NCBI GenBank assembly: GCA_023634235.1
Contig: JAMKCF010000012.1
Location: 4,322,329-4,386,328, forward strand
DNA length: 64,000 nucleotides
Direction of reading: 5' to 3'
Origin: Pisaster brevispinus
Taxonomy: Eukaryota > Echinodermata > Asteroidea > Forcipulatida > Asteriidae
In this document: piece after piece, positions 12,668 through 23,125 of the stretch
Numbering within the stretch: position 1 is the stretch's first letter
How the letters are laid out: each line of letters opens with the position of its first letter
Notes under the pieces: model-generated
The model's input: the letters and a program-made list of their open reading frames with translations, nothing else
What the model was told of the DNA's origin: nothing
Database searches by the model: none
Translations under genes and position numbers: made by a program

Positions 12668-15154
12668 TTTCCTTAAAATAATTCTTAAAGCCTTGTGTAT
12701 TATACCTTTAATTGCCTGTTTAACTATATCTTATAGTTGTTGATATGTGAAAAAATATTTCTTATACCTAGTAATTTCTTATTAATTAATTAGTTTTTAT
12801 TTAATTCATCTTTTATTATTGAATTAAATTAATCTTGTAATACCTTTTTTTTGCTGGGGGATCAGATGACAAACAATATGCATTGATGAAGGGCAGACCA
12901 AAATTAATTCATAACATTCCTGATACAAAATACTATTCAATCAACTGGGAACCGTTATAAATTGAGATACTCTGTACACTTCCTTGTGGACATACGTGAA
13001 AACAGAAGAAACAATGCACTCTGCAAAGACTAAAAGTCTATTTAGTGTCACTGGGAAAGCTGATCAATGAAAATGGCCTCCCATCATCCGATTACGACTG
13101 CTTTCCTTTCAAATTTGGTTCGAGCATGACAGGTGTTACTTGAAGCCCAGTCAGCCAGCCTGCTGATGGTCACTACCCACTGGAAGGAGACGATTTAGCT
13201 GCCGACAGCCAAGGGAAATTTATGTGAGGAGATTGGTGCTGGGGTGGGGGGGGGGGGCATGGGAAACAACTGCCTCATAAGTAAGTCCTTCTACCTCCTA
13301 CTCATCAGCAAATGGATTCATCAATTAAGAAGATACTGTTTCAGAGGTTGTAGGAACGGCCGCTGAGAGTGACAAATAGCAACTTGTCTTCCGAGAATAG
13401 CCACCCACGAGGATGACAAGACTACTCTAAAACAATCTCAGGGCACCACAGGAAGAGAAATTACAATCTCTCACATAAAAGTGCAATCGTCAATTTTACT
13501 ATGAAATTGTTGGATCTAAAGCCACCTGTTTTCAATTTTAAAAATGCACATAATATTATTAGTTAACAGATATTTCTCGATTTGTTTTCCTTGAAAGTAG
13601 TATTCAGGAAGTGAGGTGGAAACTTAAAACCAATTGGGGGAGGTTGCAAAGAATCTCTTTTTTTTTGGCGTAAACCTCAATAAAGGGATGGAGAGGTGTG
13701 GCTACTTTTTAGAGGCGGGAGAGGTGACTAAACCTCTTTACACCTCATTTCACCTTGAAAAACAACCTAGAAATATAACTGGGAAATGGTAAAAATACAA
13801 GAGTTTATCAAAAATACTATGTGTACTCAAAATTGTCACAATAACTCCCTTCCTATCACAAAACAAATCTCTAGATTTATCCGACCTCCTTTATAAGAGC
13901 AACTCGCATCAGTCAAGAAAAAAAAACCCACACCAAACAAACGTGCGCAGTGAGAGGATGATGATAGTCCAGAACTAGACAAGCTCTGTCAATGACTGGT
14001 CCATCTTGAAAACTTCCTCCGTGACACACCAGTTTAATATGACTAATGGATTCCTAGACGTGTCTCCTACACTCCAAATATTTATCAAAAAGACAGGACA
14101 TGTTGAAGCAGTAAACGTACACTAATCACGAGCGATGTATAATTTGCGACGGCGCGAGGCAACCACAATTTTGCAAGGAGGGTAACATTGATTTTTTTTT
14201 TAGGAGGGAAAGTCTTCATTAAAGCCATGGAGTGCTCAAACAAAAAAACATTTAACAAACTAGTGGAAATTGTAATCTACTCTCTTTTTTTGTACTCTTA
14301 ATTTTTATGCATACAAACAGGTTTTTCAGCTATTTAAACAATTTCCAAGAAGTAAGCAATATTTCACAACTTTATTTGCTCTTCTAATATTATTGTACTA
14401 TGTTTGTAATAAGCTACATTCATAACACAAAAAATCTTCAATTATTCTCTTGACGGAAACAAGAATCCACACAAAAATCCTTAGTTTTTATTCCTGTGTT
14501 CACATCAATCTTCTCTTTAACATTCTTTACTTATTGTAACTCAGGAGTTATAAAACCTGGATTTAGAATTACAGTACGCCTATTTATCTGAAACACACTT
14601 GGAAGGCCCTGTGGACCAAATCACAATCAACTGGACCAAATCACAATCAACTGGACCAAAATCAAAGTACAAGAGAAATTCAAAGAATGCAGGTCAAGGT
14701 AATGGTATTTTATATCACAGTTTGTGAACACTTCAGTGAAAAAGAATTCCACTGTATTGTACTTGAACAATGAATATTTTAGCGCGTCAGTGAATTTATT
14801 TGCACCAGGACACATTTTCAAAAGATATGAAATTCCAGGGTTATTTGGTGTTAGCACTAAGAGCATGAAATAAGGTGGAGTTCAATGAGAACAAATGCCC
14901 TGTACCACAGTTGGCAACAGACTGACAAATACTGTTTCCTTTTATCACTGACAACCCCACATTCAATGCAAAAACAGTTAAATGTAGGTCTCTTTAAGTC
15001 AGTTGTTTCCCACCTCAACATTATCAATTGAAATTTACATTGTAAATAGTGCATGTATTGAATGGGAACATGAATGTTAAAAGCGCTCATTTATAAAAAA
15101 TATTGATAGTAAAGAGAGCACTTACATGTATAAAGATCAGTGAACGATTTCCTT
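12668..15154. other. Non-coding stretch
   Basis: Contains an AT-only-like run (12770-12840), unique-looking moderate-GC sequence at 13010-13460 with a poly-G tract (13243-13257), and a 21-base tandem pair CTGGACCAAATCACAATCAA at about 14609-14655. No gene recognised. Confidence 0.45.
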
Positions 15155-15250
15155 GAATAGCAAAAAATGCTACACAAAATATATCGGTTGCTACCCAAAA
15201 ATCATAATCTGCTACACAATATTAGCATTTAGTGTGCACAGAACATGATA
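15155..15250. repeat. Dispersed repeat shared with the SINE insertion at 22.9 kb
   Basis: GGTTGCTACCCAAAAATCAT and ACAATATTAGCATTTAGTGTGCAC match the block at about 22890-22955 (GTTGCTACTCAAAACCCATC, CAATATTAGCATTCGGTGTGCAC). No coding content. Confidence 0.45.
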
Positions 15251-15299
15251 AGTCAAAGTAGTTTGATATGCAAAAGTGCCATATGAAATCTTATTCTGA

Positions 15300-15475
15300 A
15301 GCATCAAATCAGTGCTGGAGGACTCGAGACCGGTCTCAGACAGGGACCGGTCTCGAATCCATTTTTTGTGGACTCGGACTCGGACTCGGTCTCGGAGCAC
15401 CGTGACTCGGACTCGGTCTCGAACCCTGAGACTCGGCATGACTCGGCTCAAGACCGGCACAAGACCAGGAAAATA
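15300..15475. repeat. GACTCGG/GGTCTCG degenerate array
   Basis: Short units GACTCGGACTCGGTCTCG recur at 15370-15390 and 15404-15422, flanked by GAGACCGGTCTC (15326-15337) and GGGACCGGTCTCG palindromes. GC-rich island in AT-rich sequence. No gene; the overlapping minus-strand frame is an Arg/Val low-complexity string (RVRV). Confidence 0.6.
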
Positions 15476-15520
15476 ACGCAACTTTAGCTACCTTTATTGT
15501 GCCCAAAATGCTAAAAAATA

Positions 15521-15599
15521 GTTAATGGCCTGACGTTTTGACCCTAGCAGAGTCTTTCTTGAGAATGACTCCGCTAGGGTCGAAACGACAGGCCATTAA
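15521..15599. repeat. Hairpin copy of the GGCCTGACG repeat, split by the piggyBac-like MITE
   Basis: Left arm GTTAATGGCCTGACGTTTTG ACCCTAGC and right arm GCTAGGGTCGAAACGACAGG CCATTAAC are inverted copies around a short AGAGTC...GACTCC loop. Other loci of the family continue from CCATTAAC into sequence like CTATGTTTGG (53390s). Here the matching continuation, CTGTTTTGCATG, is found only after the MITE, at 16210. Confidence 0.7.
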
Positions 15600-16209
15600 C
15601 CCTTTCCTTACCATAGGCGACTTTAGTCGACTGCACTCATACCCCCTCTTCCTTACCATTGGCGACTTTAGTCGACCAAGCTTGCACACAAAAAAGCTCT
15701 CAAGCCTGAGCACAAAGGTCATTTGTAATAAAGTTGTAGTTTTGTCCATGTTCACCCTCCATACCCAAGCTTACCATCATTGGAAAGAGAGAGATCGGAT
15801 CTTTCCAATGGTGGTAAAATAAAATAAGGTTGCTATTATGCAATCTCTTCAAATTGGAATAGGAAGATCCGAAATGCCAAACACCTACGGAGCGCCATAT
15901 GGTTGTGTACAAAAAAGTGTTTGAGATTACAGATTGCACTGAGGAAAGAAAGACCAAGAACTTTGACATTTATTGGACAAATCTCAATGAATTTTAGATT
16001 ATATGAAAGGGAATTCAATAAGGAAGAACTTTTTTATTACTTATTTTGCTGTAAAACAAAATCTTCAAGGAGATAATGGAGTTTGTAAAAATTGCCTTTG
16101 AATGAAAGCTTTCTGTTGTGTAAGAATGTGTGCTTCACGCTTGAGTGGTCAAACAATGCGGTCACCAGCGATTGTTTATGTCCAAACAATTCGGTAACGA
16201 AAGGGTTAA
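15596..16209. mobile_element. piggyBac-like MITE flanked by TTAA
   Basis: The element is bounded by TTAA at 15596-15599 and 16206-16209. Immediately inside, the ends are inverted repeats: CCCTTTCCTTACC on the left and CCCTTTCGTTACC as reverse complement on the right. TTAA duplication with CCC-starting termini is the hallmark of piggyBac-type transposition. The 606-bp body has no recognisable transposase, so it is non-autonomous. Its left end holds two copies of a CCTTACCAT(A/T)GGCGACTTTAGTCGAC motif (from 15606 and 15651). Confidence 0.75.
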
Positions 16210-16529
16210 CTGTTTTGCATGTTAATTGAATCCTTGCACAATGGAGATCAATCACGTGTGTCTTCAAAGTATGTGTTTTGCCTTATTTAAATGGTACAAA
16301 TCGAGATCTGGTCACAAGTATGACAGAAATGGGTCGGAGAATGGCCGAAATTGCATGCAGAATTGTTCCATACGAGTGTCAACAGGAGGAATGAAGGCTA
16401 CAATTATTGCAACCCTGTTCTAGGTGTTTGACGTAATTCCACTGTAAGCCACGCCTACTTTACAGAAAATGGCTCAGCTGATCATCAGAAGCCCTTTAGA
16501 AGTAAGCTAGTTTCCTCAGAAATACAAAA

Positions 16530-18830
16530 ATTATTTCATAAGAAATTCCTTTGAGTGATGAAATGGGCGCCTTTTTGTAAAAGTTACATACACAAAACAA
16601 ACGTATGTCAGCTTTAGAGCTTTAGAGTTTGAGAAAATCTGGATGCTTTGGTAAATGGTGTTTATGTTGTTAACTCTAGTATTAGTGGATACCAAGGTTG
16701 TGACTACCACACTGGTGATATAAGTAGTACTGTGGACTTCTCTACTCAAACTTTCTGAAAACATCTCAACAGCAGGAAGAATGGAGGGAACATGTAGCTT
16801 GCCAGGTTGTTCCAACTGATGGAGAATGCATCTACCCCGCCATGATTGTGGGTCGGGATGCCATGATATGAAGTTGGAAGGTGTGTTCACTCATGATGTG
16901 AACAGGTCGAGTGTTGGCTGAAATTCCAGAGCCTGCTGGGAGCAACTGCCATTGAAATTTCTTGACATTTCATCTGCCAAATATTCTCCACTTGTGGGAT
17001 AAAGTTTACTCTCAGGGTTATCCATCTGTGTAGACACCATGTCCAGATCTTGATTGCTGGGTTGGACAGTTCCTGTGAATGTGTTCACACTTTGTGGCTT
17101 AAGTGTGACTTTGCTGTCATGTTGTCTACTTGTAGACAGATGTGTAAGTTCTGTCGATGGGTCACTAATACTTGAAGGGCATAGAACACCCGGCAGAAGT
17201 TCTAGATGACTGATTCACAGATTTTGTTCTGCTTTTGGACCATCTGCCTGCTGTCCGAATATCTGGCATCATGCAAGCACCCCAACCTTGGAGTGACACA
17301 TCTGCTTTTAGCATTACTTCCGAATTCCCGAATTCGGGATCTCCTAACCGGAGCAAAACTTGGAAGACAACTTGACTAGAACTTTTTGCTACTTTTTTCC
17401 CCCTTGAAATCATCTGATCCCAAATCTACACGAAGTCTCCCTCCATTTGGTCCCCAAACTTAGGGTTGTAGGTTGAACCTTGTCTACTTTGGTTTTAGAA
17501 GGAGCAGCTGCCGTGAAACTTCTGGTACATCAGCGGGTAGTAAGGGGAGACTTTATTCCCTTTATAATAAGCAGCAGTGGATCACCCAGTCTTAGTCACT
17601 TTTGCAGCCAGCTTGTTTGCTTTCTCTGCCTCCTCTATGTCTTTGGTTAAGTTACCTTTGAACAATGCTACCATTGAAGGGGTCAAATCATCTGTCCAGA
17701 AGATCATCAAAAGCATGTTGTCTGGACAGTGCCAGGCTTCGGCTAACTGACCCAAGCAGGATGAGTGCTGATGTAACATGCTGTAACACTAAACTAGCAG
17801 CAACAGACTCTGGGCATGATGTATCCACCAAAGCATCAAAAAAAGAGGTTCGAGAGGCAAGGCTACCTTTAGCAGATGATAGTGTGAGTCTTTCAGTTTG
17901 TCATCCTGGGTTACCAAGGAAGAAGGAGCTTCTGAGGCCTTGAAATAGGAGATCTTCTCTGTTACTGTAGTGCCCACTGATTTGTGACGGGAGTTTACGA
18001 AATTCACCTGGATTTAACCAGTCGGTCCCAGCGGTGTCGCCACTAATTTGGATCCCTCCATCTGTGACCATGTCGCTGTGGACACAAAGTTATCTCCGCT
18101 AACAGGAAAAACTCAAAGCCCAATCGAACTCACCAATGCTGATGGAAGTGAAAGCTGGCCCCAGGATGCCGGGTTACCTTGGCGTTATTGGGCGACATTG
18201 TCAGCCACTGCGACATTAATCAGCCACTGTTGAGGGGCGATTAAACCAGGAAAGTGGTCAGAATTGCAGCAGCATAATTGTCATGGGTGCTGCCATGTTG
18301 TATGAATGCTGCCCGCTAGAGTTCGTGCCCGCCTATGCAAGATTCCATTGTTGTCCAGGGAAATTGATTGACCCTGGCTGGTTCGGAGGGACAACCCAAA
18401 GAGAGGTTGGTCCGCAACCTCCTTATGCTAAATTTAAAGCCTCAGGTGCTCTTGAGACCAGAGGGACCGGCTGAGGGGGTTCTGGTATAGATGAAGACTC
18501 TCCGATACCGCTGACAGACATTGGACAAGGGGGTCCGCTTTCTTGGTCTTCCATATGGTGCTCAAATGCCTGAGGCAGGGCTGGAGCGTGCGACTGTGTT
18601 CGTTCAAACCGGGGCGAGGCTTGCAAAGTAGACAGCCTGGCTGTGACATCTTTGGCCTCTTTATTGCTGGGTTTTTCTTTCTTGGAAGACGTAACTTGAG
18701 TTAAATCCTTTCTAAAATATATAACATTTGAAGTAGAAATTTTTCGCTGAGAGGCCATGAAAGGCAACGTCATATGCTGATGAAAATAACGCAATGTAGC
18801 AACTAACGTTAAACTAAAACGAAACATGTG
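16530..18830 (-). mobile_element. Degraded DIRS-like retrotransposon remnant
   Basis: The minus strand preserves, in order, a gag-like region (about 18827-17580) and an RNase H/post-RNase H region (about 17340-16540). The gag part is broken over several frames: a polar Pro/Ser-rich N-terminus, then LAEAWHCPDNMLLMIFW near 17730. Signs of RNase H are DVSLQGWGACM with TAGRWS (about 17305-17235), a decayed adenine/asparagine-rich middle, and ADEMSR. These are followed by PTLDLFTS and SWHPDPQSW, motifs typical of DIRS-type pol proteins. A TGA (16888-16890) separates the last two motifs, and at least two frameshifts follow. The reverse transcriptase expected between gag and RNase H is missing: the two parts are under 250 bases apart near 17340-17570. 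No tyrosine recombinase was seen. The copy is non-functional. Confidence 0.72.
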
Positions 18831-19700
18831 TGTGCTAAATCATACCACGAGAAAAGAGGCGTGGATTAGTGTTTTAATGGTGGGTTTATACCTTGGGGAC
18901 TAAAGCTAATTTGCATTTTTATGAATGAAGGAATGAACCATTTTCTTCAAAGGGTGGTGCAAACCATGAACAACTATACAGGGCGAGTCTCTGTTTCTAT
19001 GGCCTCATATATTTTTAATTTTATAGCGTAATTGGATAGTTTTATTACTAGTTGGTTTTGATAGGAACACGTATTGTGTTCTTTTTGCACTTAATCCTAA
19101 AAGATTTTCTTTACGCATGCGTACAAATGGGGATCTATAAAGGCCAAGACGGTGTTAAGTAGGATTAACCCATCGGCACGCTATATGCAGCTTGGGGTTG
19201 CACATGTAGGCCCCAAAGGGAGGTTTAAAAGTTTGAGGCATGGTTTCAACTTTAAGTGTTCCATATGAATGGCGATAATAATGTTGTAAAGCACCTTGAT
19301 CTAGCTACTAAATGTGCACTTATAAGATCCGTGCATTACATGAGTTAAAAAAGAGCTAATTAATTTGATTAACTATTAAAATATTTGGTTAACTATGAAA
19401 GGATCAACTATAGGGTTTGAATAGGAGGTTAGGAATGATAGGGCGTCTACATGTATGGCTGAATCTGAATTAGTGGCTGTGGCTCAATCGTCATGTCAAC
19501 ATGTGCTGAAGAATAGGGGTCCCATGGCAACAGCCATAGTCGCCAATTTGGACATGGCCCATTAGTTTACAAATAATGTTAACCTGCGTGTTCAAATTGC
19601 TCATTAACAATTCAAAACAGGTAAAAACTGTGTCTAACAAGACCAATCCTGTCTTCACAATATGGATTACACTTCTGATTTTCACTAAACGTTTCCTTAC
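18831..19700. other. SLC5A7 intron after first coding exon (start of)
   Basis: Begins at the donor of the choline transporter exon. Only a LINE-tail-like fragment (19280-19340) was noted. No second SLC5A7 exon was seen. Confidence 0.45.
19280..19340 (+). repeat. LINE/CR1-like 3' tail fragment
   Basis: ATGTTGTAAAGCACCTTGATC followed by GTGCACTTATAAGATCCG resembles the widespread TGTAAAGCGCCTTGA..TATAAG 3' tail. Similar fragments are at about 1805-1825 (TGTTGTAAAGCACCCTGG) and 40530-40590 (AACACCTTGATC..CTTTATAAGAATC). Confidence 0.35.
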
Positions 19701-19918
19701 CTGTCATGGTGAAGATGCCAACGAAAAGCCCGATGTTTCTACCAGCCAGCATGATCTCTTCCGGGTCTTTAGACCCCTTGCTCTTACGGGCGGCCCATAG
19801 TCCCACCCCCAGAATCAACAAGTAGAAGGCGACAATGGCAACGACCCCACCCCAATGGACAGCCATCTTGGCTCTTTGGGGAAGATAGACAGCTCTCTCC
19901 CTTAGTCTTAAAGTTAGT
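19701..19918 (-). CDS. SLC5A7: First coding exon of high-affinity choline transporter (partial gene)
   Basis: SLC5A7/CHT1 is the Na+/Cl- dependent plasma-membrane transporter that returns choline to cholinergic nerve terminals for acetylcholine synthesis. The coding part is 19866 down to 19701: 55 codons plus one base (phase 1). Translation starts MAVHWGG, then a hydrophobic TM1 (about residues 8-26, [17 protein letters not shown]), a basic loop ([12 protein letters not shown]), then [15 protein letters not shown]. This follows the CHT1 N-terminus (YLLIL.VG.WAA, GR.IGL.VG.FTMT) closely, and better than I recall for glucose or iodide SLC5 members. The ATG context GCCAAGATGG is strong. On the minus strand the exon ends ATGACAG followed by GTAAGG, a near-consensus donor at the position expected before the ATWVGGG segment. 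Upstream, TTTCCTTGCAG ends at 19919, so the exon probably begins at 19918 with 52 bases of 5' UTR, which implies a separate non-coding first exon. The remaining exons were not recognised at lower coordinates and may lie outside the window beyond a long intron. Confidence 0.82.
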
Positions 19919-21508
19919 CTGCAAGGAAACAGATTTGAAGGAATGTTCAGTCTACATCAACACTGAGTAAAAACATTTGTTCGGATCCCCTAGTTTTCAA
20001 AAGCCATTCCTAAGAAATGTAAAGGTACATGAATAATTGTTGTCACTGAAGATACATGCAGATGTTCTCTCCCTCAATTCAATAGTATCACTTTCTTGCT
20101 TTTAAGCCAAGTACATTAAGAGAACAAAGAAACCAATTGCAGAATGACAAATTTTCTCAAAGATGACAGAATTTCAAATATTACAGTTCTCTAATGAGCT
20201 TCTACTTTGAACAAATAATAACTCCATCCTGAGTACATCTTAAATGCAATATGGGAACAGACAATTTGCTAGATGTTTTGCTCATTTTAAGTTTGGTGGG
20301 TGCAGAAACACATGCACAAATCTATAATAAGCATACATCAGAAGTGACATTTATGCGCTCAAAAATGAGTCAGTGCACTTCAGTGCCAGAAATCAATAGA
20401 AATTACAAAGTGCAATTCAACATAATTTATCACTGTTTGAACATAAATGCTTATCCATGACAATAATTAGTAGGCCAGCAATTTTGTTTTCCTCAGGCAC
20501 AACGTTTCAACAACAAATTAATCCAGGCCTGATATTACAGAGGCAAGGAGACAATTGCCTTGGTGCCCCTGGAAAAAAGAGAAGAAGAAAAAACTGCCCT
20601 ACCCTCACAGCAACAGAGTATCATTATCTGAGAAGTGAGACCGAATGTGAATAAGCAAGAATATAATTTGATAAAACAAATAATCTCACAAACCAATGGT
20701 GTTACTACATGCTCTTAACAAGTTAACTGGCTGACATTATTTCTGTAACTATACTTGAAAAACATGTACATGAGAATACACAAAAACAGAAAGCTTTGAT
20801 GCAAGTTGAATGAAGTTAGACTGGCTTTGAACTGTTCCCATATTCCCTTTAAAGACCTTCATGTTGTTTATATTTGAACGAATGTAATCTTACCAAGAAC
20901 TGAGTTGATCCTATGAAAACCAGACGCCCATCAATTCAATGACCTTGTCCTTCAGAAAAAAAGTTGGTTTGGAGCCCAAAAACGTGACACAGCCGTTTCG
21001 AGAGAAACTCTGTTAAAGAAGAAAAATACAAGAGCCCTTTCAGAGGAAATTCAGAGGAATATCTCATTTAGCCAGTTTCTACAGATCCACACTGAAACTG
21101 AAGCTCACCTGGCTGTAATAAATGTTTCCCCTGCTCCATGAAGTCCTAAAAAATAATGTACTAAAACTTTCAAGGCAAAAAAAACACCAAATTACACCAG
21201 ACTTCATGGACTAGAAGGGTAGCCTCATGTTTATATCTGCAATGTGCCGATTTATGTTACCAAGTTATTTTTGCCAATTGACTTGTTTCATCAATCAGAG
21301 ATTCCTGATTAAAACTTGTCGTGTACAATCTATTTTATTATTTTCATCGAAATGGGACTCTTGATTAGAGAACTTGTGTGGTGTGCCGATCTATGTTAAC
21401 AGGTTTATTCGTCGTGTAATTTCGTCAGTTAGGAATTCCTGTATAATAAGCATGGAGGAAGGGTATTCAGTATCTTTGCATTAAACCATAGAACAATCAT
21501 GCCAGCCC
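19919..21508. other. Upstream of SLC5A7 coding exon, probable 5' intron
   Basis: Starts with the acceptor complement CTGCAAGGAAAC. The rest is AT-rich with one GTGGTGCCC-type repeat fragment (20519-20600). No promoter element can be assigned. Confidence 0.4.
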
Positions 21509-21800
21509 TTAACACGTTGACTGCCGGTCATAGATTCGTTGGGCGTTCCCATTTGCCAAGTGTGGTGCGCATGCGTGCATACCAAGTAGGTAAGACTTTT
21601 TGGTGTCTACATGTTGTAATACAAATTCTCAGGATGTGTCCTCACCACTGCCAGAAATGTATTTGTTGCGTTCTCAGTGATGCCAGTGTATTCAATCCAC
21701 AATACAAAAGCCTTTCATTCTCTACGAGTATACTCGTAGTGGCAGAATCCGTTACACCTGTTACTACGAATATACTCGTAGGCGGCAGTCAACGTGTTAA
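21509..21800. mobile_element. Second TTAA-flanked MITE
   Basis: TTAA at 21509-21512 and 21797-21800 bound a 284-bp body whose ends are exact inverted repeats, CACGTTGACTGCCG at the left and its reverse complement CGGCAGTCAACGTG at the right. Inside the right half, ACGAGTATACTCGT and ACGAATATACTCGT are small palindromes. The termini differ from the element at 15596, so it is another piggyBac-like family. No coding capacity is recognised. Confidence 0.7.
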
Positions 21801-22195
21801 ACACCTAATGCAAATGGTGCACTGTAAACCAGTACCCATTTTCATTGATCTGCCTAGTGCAAAACAGTTTTGCTTACCAGCCAAAATACTAAGTCAAATG
21901 TATCAGGGTTGTGACTGGGGTACTGCTAATTTTTGCTTAGTAAAACATTTTTCAGCAATATTTTTTGCTTAAGCTGCTCTATGAAATGAGGTCTAGGGCC
22001 AGCTTCTTAGAGATGCTTAAGCACAAAAGTAACTAAGCACAACAAAATCTTACTGTCCAGAAAAAGGTTACCAGCCAATGTACCATGCACATGTACCATC
22101 TGTGACTGGTTTCCAGCTCATTTTTGCTAAGCAGAAACTTATTAAGCATTTTTTCTGCTTTAACCAGCTGGAATTAGGCCCTCCTACTGTATGTG
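21801..22195. repeat. Degenerate copies of the GCTTAGCAGCTCT..GGGCCC family
   Basis: Phrases TTGCTTAGTAAAAC, AAGCTGCTCTATGAAATGAGG (about 21969-21989), TGCTTAAGCACAAAAGTAAC, TTGCTAAGCAGAAAC and GGAATTAGGCCC recur. They match the arms of the 38761 element with substitutions, in more than one orientation. Probably two diverged copies side by side. Confidence 0.45.
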
Positions 22196-22747
22196 GGATA
22201 CACAGTATCAGTATAAAACACTTATCAAAAAGTCTACCAAAAAGCTTTTCCACAGACAAAAAAAACCAAACACACATCACAGTTTAAACATCAGCTCTGT
22301 CGGATCGAAGCAGTGGAATCCTTAGCAGAATTGCAACTAGCTCTGTGTGTCTAAATTCATTAAATCTTTCCCTTGATCTACAGGGGTTTGGCGACTGCGA
22401 CGCAGGTAATCGTCCGTAGCATTGGAAAATTGGCTCCATTAATCTAGGCACGGCTGGCGCATTCATTAATTCAGCGGAAAGTTCGGAGTAACAGTGGGTG
22501 ATACAATAAGGAAATGCAATTTGCAGTGGGGTGCTTTATGTGTAAATAAATTAGTAGTCATTTCATCCTTTTACAAATTTGACTGAATCATTGCCAGAAG
22601 CTATGCCATGTGGAAGAGAAAAGGAAACATGCAAATTATATTTTTGTTGTTTGTTTCTATCATCAAGAAACAATTCAATGAGATTATTTGGAGGGTATCT
22701 TAATAACTACTTTATCCACTACTGTAGAAAATTCAAACTGCCTTTAG

Positions 22748-23125
22748 CTACCGGGCAAGCTCGGTGGTGTAAATAGTGGTTAGACATCGGCTCTAGAACA
22801 GCAAAGGTCATGGGTTCCAATCCCACCTGAGTAATATCCCTGTGCACGGAACAGTTTCCCTTGAGTAGCACAGCAAAATGCTACAAAAAATAATGTCAGT
22901 TGCTACTCAAAACCCATCATTTGTCACTCAATATTAGCATTCGGTGTGCACTAAACAATTGCAATCAAAACTTTGTGCTAGATGTAAAATTGATGAAAGA
23001 AATCTTTCCCTGCTGTGTTTTTTTTCTTCACAGGACTTGGGGGAAGTGCTGAGTTGACACGCCTGTGTACATACTGGACAAAAACCTGATGCAAATTTAA
23101 TGCAAATTTAACATCTATTAAAATG
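22748..23125 (+). repeat. tRNA-headed SINE with internal insertion
   Basis: The head carries an A-box-like region (GGTGTAAATAGTGGTTAGAC) and B-box GGTTCCAATCC at about 22812. The 3' tail ACTTGGGGGAAGTGCTGAG..AACATCTATTAAAATGT (23034-23125) matches the tail of the 39185 copy. Between them, about 22855-23010 contains an extra sequence (GCTACTCAAAACCC..AATATTAGCATTCGGTGTGC) absent from the 39185 copy but present on its own at 15155-15250. Confidence 0.6.

Noticed and set aside
15836..16267. Minus-strand frames within and beside the TTAA MITE as a possible transposase
   Set aside because: None shows piggyBac transposase features (acidic catalytic triad context or C-terminal Cys-rich finger), and the frames cross the element's end.
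16226..16423. Plus-strand frame just after the MITE
   Set aside because: No ATG at its first codon (TTG), short, no recognisable domain, and it overlaps the older repeat flank.
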